DNA from: Gammaproteobacteria bacterium
Lineage (GTDB): Bacteria; Pseudomonadota; Gammaproteobacteria; UBA6429
DNA length: 10,735 bases
NCBI GenBank assembly: GCA_030635835.1
Contig: DAOVYB010000040.1
Location: 1-10,735, forward strand
Direction of reading: 5' to 3'
Shown: in pieces, positions 7,563 through 10,735 of the stretch
Position numbering within the stretch: position 1 is the first letter of the stretch
Layout: each line of letters opens with the position of its first letter
The notes under the pieces: model-generated
What the model was told of the DNA's origin: nothing
The model's input: only the letters and a program-made list of their open reading frames with translations
Database searches by the model: none
Position numbers and translations under genes: made by a program

Positions 7563-7646
7563 GTAGCCCGGATGCAGCGAAACGGAATCCGGGAGAGAGA
7601 GTTTAAACCTGTTTCCCCGGATTGCATTCCATTTCATCCGGGCTAC
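7563..7646. repeat. nested palindromic element (REP/MITE-like), GTAGCCCGGATG family
   Basis: Two 31-nt arms (7563-7593 and 7616-7646) are inverted copies: the outer 12 nt and inner 8 nt match exactly while the middle 11 nt differ. Each arm is itself a small hairpin, CCCGGAT facing ATCCGGG. A 22-nt spacer joins them. It lies between convergent genes, where it could also act as a bidirectional terminator. The motif is familiar from intergenic regions of many gammaproteobacteria. Confidence 0.85.
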
Positions 7647-7696
7647 CTTTTAATATATTTTGTGTAAACGAAAGAATGTTCTTACCCTGTACTCTT

Positions 7697-7773
7697 TGTT
7701 GGTTCCGTCACTTTGTTCCTTGAACCAACCTACTGTTAATTTGTAGGTTGGCTCAAACGCAGTGGAGCCAACA
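7697..7773. repeat. second palindromic element, GTAGGTTGG type
   Basis: The arms at 7697-7733 and 7743-7773 form an imperfect inverted repeat around a 9-nt centre. The inner GAACCAACCTAC faces GTAGGTTGGCTC and the outer TGTTGG faces CCAACA. The left arm carries about 6 extra bases. The right arm is a hairpin by itself (GTTGGCTC facing GAGCCAAC). The sequence is unrelated to the element at 7563-7646 but the architecture is the same. It ends 14 bp from the stop codon of the minus-strand gene. Confidence 0.8.
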
Positions 7774-7786
7774 ATATCACTAAATT

Positions 7787-8227
7787 TTATAATGTAGTAT
7801 TAGATTCACACTGTTCAATTTTTTCCTGAATTTGTTCGCTTAAATGATTCACGCCTAACCAGTTAATAGCGTCGGCTAATCCTTTTTCTTTATAAATTTT
7901 TAACTCGTCCTGATTGCTCATATCAGTTGCAACTTTATACACTCGCGATAAGCCATAAGAGAGTAATGTTTTGGCGATAATAGCATTTTTACCATTCTTT
8001 CTAAAATTAACTCGTTGCATCCTCTCGCCAGCATTCATAATATCTTTTGTTTTTATTTTGTTAGATTTTACATTTTTACAAAGGACGTTAAGTCCACGCA
8101 TTCCCCCTTCTTTCTGATCAATATTTTTCAACTTATCTATAAGTTCATGGAGTTCTTGAGAAGAAACATTGCCATAAAATATACTAAGTATAAAATTATC
8201 TTCACTGAAAAATTGGTAATAAATCAT
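7787..8227 (-). CDS. SpoIIAA/STAS-like hypothetical protein
   Basis: This is a 146-residue soluble protein with no signal peptide or membrane helix. Its pattern fits the small SpoIIAA/STAS-like fold: an opening beta hairpin (FILSIFYGNVSSQEL, 12-26), a helix (26-38), a central strand (GLNVLC, 45-50), and a helix around 60-70. A strand (NAIIAK, 81-86) and the segment YGLSRVYKVATD (91-102) follow, then a strand-like LKIYKEKGLADAINWLG (109-125). The closing run recalls the fast-evolving group whose members end in FGLARMYQ...VRVFRD...EALAWLG. Such proteins are often found alone and mostly have no known role. An in-frame TAG 15 nt upstream of the ATG fixes the start region, and no good Shine-Dalgarno site is visible. 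It follows lipA by 37 bp; a TATACT in that gap could be a -10 element. Function unknown. Confidence 0.6.
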   Translation of the reverse strand: MIYYQFFSEDNFILSIFYGNVSSQELHELIDKLKNIDQKEGGMRGLNVLCKNVKSNKIKTKDIMNAGERMQRVNFRKNGKNAIIAKTLLSYGLSRVYKVATDMSNQDELKIYKEKGLADAINWLGVNHLSEQIQEKIEQCESNTTL

Positions 8228-8264
8228 AAGTGATTTTGACTATCTTTAATAAGTATAAAATGAA

Positions 8265-9239
8265 TTATGAGGTTTTATTGCCTGCTGCCTGTAAATCCGC
8301 ATGATAGGATGAACGTACCATTGGACCGCTTGCGACATTATCAAAGCCCATCTTTTCACCGGTTATCCGTAACTGATCAAATTCATCTGGTGTAACATAA
8401 CGTGCAACAGGTAAGTGATGTTGGCTGGGTTGCAAATATTGCCCAAGAGTTAGCATGTTTACATTGTGTTTGCGTATATCAAGCATCACTTCTTCAACTT
8501 CACTAAGTTCTTCACCTAAGCCTAACATCAGGCCAGACTTGGTCGGTACATTAGGTAAAATTTCTTTATGTTGTTTTAATAAGTTTAGTGACCAGTGATA
8601 GTCTGCACCGGGGCGTGCTTGCTTATATAAACGAGGAATGGTTTCCAGATTGTGATTGAAGACATCACAAGGGTGGCTGGCTAAATGTTCAAGCGCAACA
8701 TCCATACGACCACGAAAGTCCGGTGTTAAAATTTCTATTTTTGTATCCGGGCTTTGTTGCCGTGTTGCGGCAATACAATCTGCAAAGTGTTTAGCGCCAC
8801 CATCTCGCAAATCATCACGATCAACTGATGTGATAACGACATATTTTAATTTCATATCAGAAATAGTCGTTGCGATATGACCAGGTTCTTCGGTATCTAA
8901 TGGTTTGGGTTTGCCATGTGCGACATCACAAAAAGGACAGCGACGGGTACATATATCACCCATAATCATAAAGGTTGCCGTACCATGATTAAAACATTCA
9001 CCGATATTCGGACAAGCAGCTTCTTCACAAACGGTATAAAGATTTTTTTCGCGTAATACATTTTTAAGTCGGGCGACTTCAGGCCCGTTAGGTGCGCGCG
9101 CCCGAATCCATGGCGGAATTCTTAACTTGGTTTTAGCAGGAACAACCTTAATGGGAATGCGTGATGTTTTTGATTCACCTTTTAACGGGTTAGTCGGGCG
9201 TGGAAGCACTTCATTAATGTCGTTTTCTTTATCGCTCAT
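8265..9239 (-). CDS. lipA: lipoyl synthase LipA
   Basis: This 324-residue radical SAM enzyme inserts sulfurs at C6 and C8 of the octanoyl group bound to lipoyl domains of the 2-oxoacid dehydrogenases and the glycine cleavage H protein, in the cytoplasm. The auxiliary [4Fe-4S] cluster motif C-x4-C-x5-C is at C71, C76 and C82, with the closing RSSYHA serine motif at 309-314. The radical SAM motif C-x3-C-x2-C is at C97, C101 and C104. [15 protein letters not shown] is at 135-149 and the length is typical. A GGGAA 5 bp upstream supports the ATG. It is 70 bp downstream of lipB on the same strand, the classic lipB-lipA order. The first ~40 residues are a variable, charged extension usual for gammaproteobacterial LipA. 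Confidence 0.98.
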   Translation of the reverse strand: MSDKENDINEVLPRPTNPLKGESKTSRIPIKVVPAKTKLRIPPWIRARAPNGPEVARLKNVLREKNLYTVCEEAACPNIGECFNHGTATFMIMGDICTRRCPFCDVAHGKPKPLDTEEPGHIATTISDMKLKYVVITSVDRDDLRDGGAKHFADCIAATRQQSPDTKIEILTPDFRGRMDVALEHLASHPCDVFNHNLETIPRLYKQARPGADYHWSLNLLKQHKEILPNVPTKSGLMLGLGEELSEVEEVMLDIRKHNVNMLTLGQYLQPSQHHLPVARYVTPDEFDQLRITGEKMGFDNVASGPMVRSSYHADLQAAGNKTS

Positions 9240-9309
9240 TTTGTTTCCCGGTCATTACCAGTCCAGTTTTAGCGGGCGAAGTAATCTCTGATAAAGTTTA
9301 CTGATATAT

Positions 9310-9984
9310 TTATGAGATTGTTTCACCATTAAGAACATGGTTCGCAATGACATTAACTTCATTGTAGCCGAGAAGCTGGCTTAAATGTTTGATTAAGTCG
9401 TTTTTAATATTCGTTGAATTCAGTTCAGGCTTAAGGTCTTTAATTTGCGTGACCTTTAATCCGGCATAACCACAAGGATTTATCTGCTGAAAAGGATTTA
9501 AGTCCATATCAATATTTAATGATAGGCCGTGATAACTTTTGTTACGTTTAATACGCAGGCCTAAAGCGGCAATTTTATCCCCATTAACGTATACACCAGG
9601 TGCATTTTCTTTTCCTTGTGCATCAATGCCATAAGATTCAAGTAATTGAATAATGGCATTTTCAATTGTATTAACAAGATCTTTAACACCAAGATTTAAT
9701 CTCTTAAGATCAATCAATGTATAAATGACAAGTTGCCCGGGTGCGTGATAAGTAATTTGCCCGCCACGATCAATATTAATTACCGGAATATTTTTGATAT
9801 TGAGGATATGTTCTTTTTTACCATTAAGCCCCATGGTAAATACAGGCGGATGTTCCAGGCACCATAATTCATCAGCTGTGGACTCATCGCGTTCCGCAGT
9901 GAATGTTTGCATTGCCTGCCAGATGGGTTCGTACTCTTGTAAGCCAAGGTCACGAATAATAAGTGTTTTGGGGGCTGATTTCAT
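9310..9984 (-). CDS. lipB: octanoyltransferase LipB
   Basis: This 224-residue enzyme moves the octanoyl chain from acyl carrier protein to the target lysine of lipoyl domains, giving the substrate for LipA. Visible family motifs are RDLGLQEYEPIWQAM (11-25) and EHPPVFTMG (44-52). RGGQITYHAPGQL (73-85) and GDKIAALG with K137 (135-142) follow, then SYHGLSLN (150-157). NPCGYAGL (169-176) carries the acyl-thioester C171. The K137/C171 pair is the catalytic dyad of the family. The ATG at 9984 gives the expected N-terminus, but no Shine-Dalgarno sequence precedes it. Instead a repeat that can pair with a second copy beyond it ends about 12 nt upstream, so translation may be weak or structure-dependent. 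Confidence 0.97.
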   Translation of the reverse strand: MKSAPKTLIIRDLGLQEYEPIWQAMQTFTAERDESTADELWCLEHPPVFTMGLNGKKEHILNIKNIPVINIDRGGQITYHAPGQLVIYTLIDLKRLNLGVKDLVNTIENAIIQLLESYGIDAQGKENAPGVYVNGDKIAALGLRIKRNKSYHGLSLNIDMDLNPFQQINPCGYAGLKVTQIKDLKPELNSTNIKNDLIKHLSQLLGYNEVNVIANHVLNGETIS

Positions 9985-9995
9985 AAGATCATTTT

Positions 9996-10108
9996 AACCA
10001 CTGGGAACACAGGGAACACGGGGAACATATTTTATTTTAAAAGATAATTAGGATGATGGAACATTTCGTAGAGTATTTTCCCCAGTGTACCCTGTGTCCC
10101 CAGTGGTT
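9996..10108. repeat. inverted pair of ~30-bp repeats forming a possible long hairpin before lipB
   Basis: Copy A (9996-10027) and copy B (10078-10108) are inverted to one another. Over about 30 nt they differ by two substitutions and one inserted base. They are separated by a 50-nt AT-rich spacer. In the minus-strand transcript they would pair into a long stem. Copy B begins 12 nt after the ybeD stop and copy A ends about 12 nt before the lipB start, so the pair fills the gap. Confidence 0.85.
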
Positions 10109-10120
10109 TATTTTTTTATA

Positions 10121-10390
10121 TCACAAGGCCATTAGCACTTCTTCACGAGCAGTCAGCTCCATGTAAATATTATCAAGCTGTTCACGGCTATGTGCTTTAA
10201 CTGTGACAGTCACAGCTATAAAATTTCCTTTACCACTTGGACGGCTTTTAACAGCATTCTCGCCCAGGTCATCCACATGTTTATTAATGATTTCAACTAC
10301 CAGTGTTTCGAGCTCACAGTCACATCGTCCCATAATCTTGATCGGGAAGTCACAAGGAAAGTTAAAATGTTCGTCTGTTTGTTCAGTCAT
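10121..10390 (-). CDS. ybeD: YbeD-family DUF493 protein
   Basis: This 89-residue protein belongs to the small DUF493/YbeD family (E. coli YbeD is of similar size). Landmarks are the opening FPCDFPIKIMG (11-21), the central SRPSGKGNFIAVTVTV (49-64), and the C-terminal region SREQLDNIYMEL (68-79) ending in VLMAL. The fold is a small ferredoxin-like alpha/beta domain resembling ACT-type regulatory domains; its biochemical role is not established. The family commonly sits between a D-alanine-related gene (dacA or dat) and lipB, as here. An in-frame TGA 18 nt upstream limits the start to this ATG. No Shine-Dalgarno site is visible, and a promoter-like site lies so close that a very short leader is possible. 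Confidence 0.94.
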   Translation of the reverse strand: MTEQTDEHFNFPCDFPIKIMGRCDCELETLVVEIINKHVDDLGENAVKSRPSGKGNFIAVTVTVKAHSREQLDNIYMELTAREEVLMAL

Positions 10391-10398
10391 AACGCTTA

Positions 10399-10426
10399 AA
10401 TATAGGGATCATTTTTTCTTAAACAA
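10399..10426 (-). promoter_or_regulatory. possible ybeD promoter with almost no leader
   Basis: On the minus strand TTGTTT (10426-10421) and TATATT (10404-10399) are 16 bp apart. Transcription would begin within a few bases of the ybeD ATG at 10390. The hexamers are imperfect and the DNA is AT-rich, so chance matches are likely. Confidence 0.3.
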
Positions 10427-10472
10427 GATGAATATATACTTTTATCAACATTCACCGATTTAATACTAGAAA

Positions 10473-10502
10473 TTCCCCGTGCCCCCTGTGTTCCCAGTGG
10501 TT
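10473..10502. repeat. third copy of the ~30-bp repeat, after dat
   Basis: Copy C has the same orientation as copy B and differs from the reverse complement of copy A at only two adjacent bases. It begins 2 bp beyond the dat stop codon in the dat-ybeD gap. B and C therefore flank ybeD as direct repeats about 395 bp apart. Confidence 0.85.
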
Positions 10503-10504
10503 TT

Positions 10505-10735
10505 TTATTTACGTAAAGTTTCTTTGTAATCCTGATATTTTTGGAACATGTCCTGCCAAACCGGGCCGGGTTTGCCATTACCTACTTGCTGTTCATTTAT
10601 TTTCGTGACGGGCAGGATTTCTTTGGTTGAGCTGGTTAGCCAGATTTCATCTGCAGCGAGAAATTCTTTTTCACTAATTGCAACTTCTTCAACAGGCATA
10701 CTGTGTGTTTTAGCCAGTTCAACAACTAAATCACG
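10505..10735 (-). CDS. dat: D-amino-acid aminotransferase (D-alanine transaminase), C-terminal part
   Basis: The minus-strand frame enters from the right edge and ends at the stop complementary to 10505-10507, showing the last 76 residues. These match the C-terminus of PLP-dependent class IV aminotransferases. DEIWLTSSTKEILPVT carries the SST/TKE loop that binds the cofactor phosphate in this fold, followed by a VGNGKPGPVW segment and a terminal helix. Branched-chain aminotransferases and aminodeoxychorismate lyase share the fold. The GKPGPVW wording and the ybeD-lipB-lipA neighbourhood favour D-alanine transaminase, which interconverts D-Ala and D-Glu for peptidoglycan. The catalytic lysine lies outside the window. 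Copy C of the 30-bp repeat starts directly after its stop. Confidence 0.83.
   Translation of the reverse strand, partial: RDLVVELAKTHSMPVEEVAISEKEFLAADEIWLTSSTKEILPVTKINEQQVGNGKPGPVWQDMFQKYQDYKETLRK

Noticed and set aside
7673..7684. Small palindrome (AAGAA-TG-TTCTT) as an operator
   Set aside because: Five-base arms in AT-rich DNA between convergent genes with no promoter nearby; easily due to chance.
7563..7773. Insertion sequence between the convergent genes
   Set aside because: The region holds palindromes only; there is no transposase frame and no clear flanking target duplication.
10190..10463. Plus-strand open frames across ybeD and its upstream gap
   Set aside because: They lie opposite the strongly supported ybeD and repeat copies, lack ribosome sites and show no recognisable protein features.
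9996..10502. Three similar ~30-bp repeats as a CRISPR array
   Set aside because: One copy is inverted, spacing is irregular (50 and 364 bp) and a gene lies between two copies; no cas gene is present.

Overview
The window reads as chromosomal DNA of a moderately AT-rich gammaproteobacterium. The basis is the AmgK-MurU cell-wall recycling pair, the Dat-YbeD-LipB-LipA gene order, and short intergenic palindromes of a kind common in gammaproteobacteria. The species cannot be named from sequence alone. No tRNA, rRNA, CRISPR array, insertion sequence or prophage gene was seen.

Layout. Positions 1-425 (minus) hold the 5' part of a membrane acyltransferase-like gene (DUF1624/HGSNAT type). It is divergent from a plus-strand block at 604-7531. 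That block begins with amgK and murU, which phosphorylate and then uridylylate recycled N-acetylmuramate. Next is an 827-residue protein joining a glutamate-cysteine-ligase-like (GCS2) domain to an aspartoacylase/succinylglutamate-desuccinylase-like M14 domain. A good sigma70-type promoter then precedes a secreted TPR protein, a secreted YkuD-family L,D-transpeptidase/carboxypeptidase, and a small membrane protein. The TPR protein and the YkuD enzyme end in the same NTF2-like domain, recalling Helicobacter Csd6.

Positions 7532-7786 lie between convergent genes and contain two different nested palindromic elements back to back. The minus-strand block from 10735 down to 7787 has the 3' end of a D-amino-acid aminotransferase gene (dat), ybeD, lipB, lipA and a small SpoIIAA/STAS-like protein. 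LipB transfers octanoyl groups from acyl carrier protein to lipoyl domains, and LipA inserts the two sulfurs. Three copies of a ~30-bp repeat occupy the dat-ybeD and ybeD-lipB gaps. Two of them are inverted and could form a long hairpin just upstream of lipB.

Several genes concern peptidoglycan: MurNAc recycling, a YkuD enzyme with a TPR partner, and D-amino-acid supply. The parts most worth attention are the GCS2-M14 fusion, the TPR/YkuD pair with a shared C-terminal domain, and the repeat-built hairpin before lipB.
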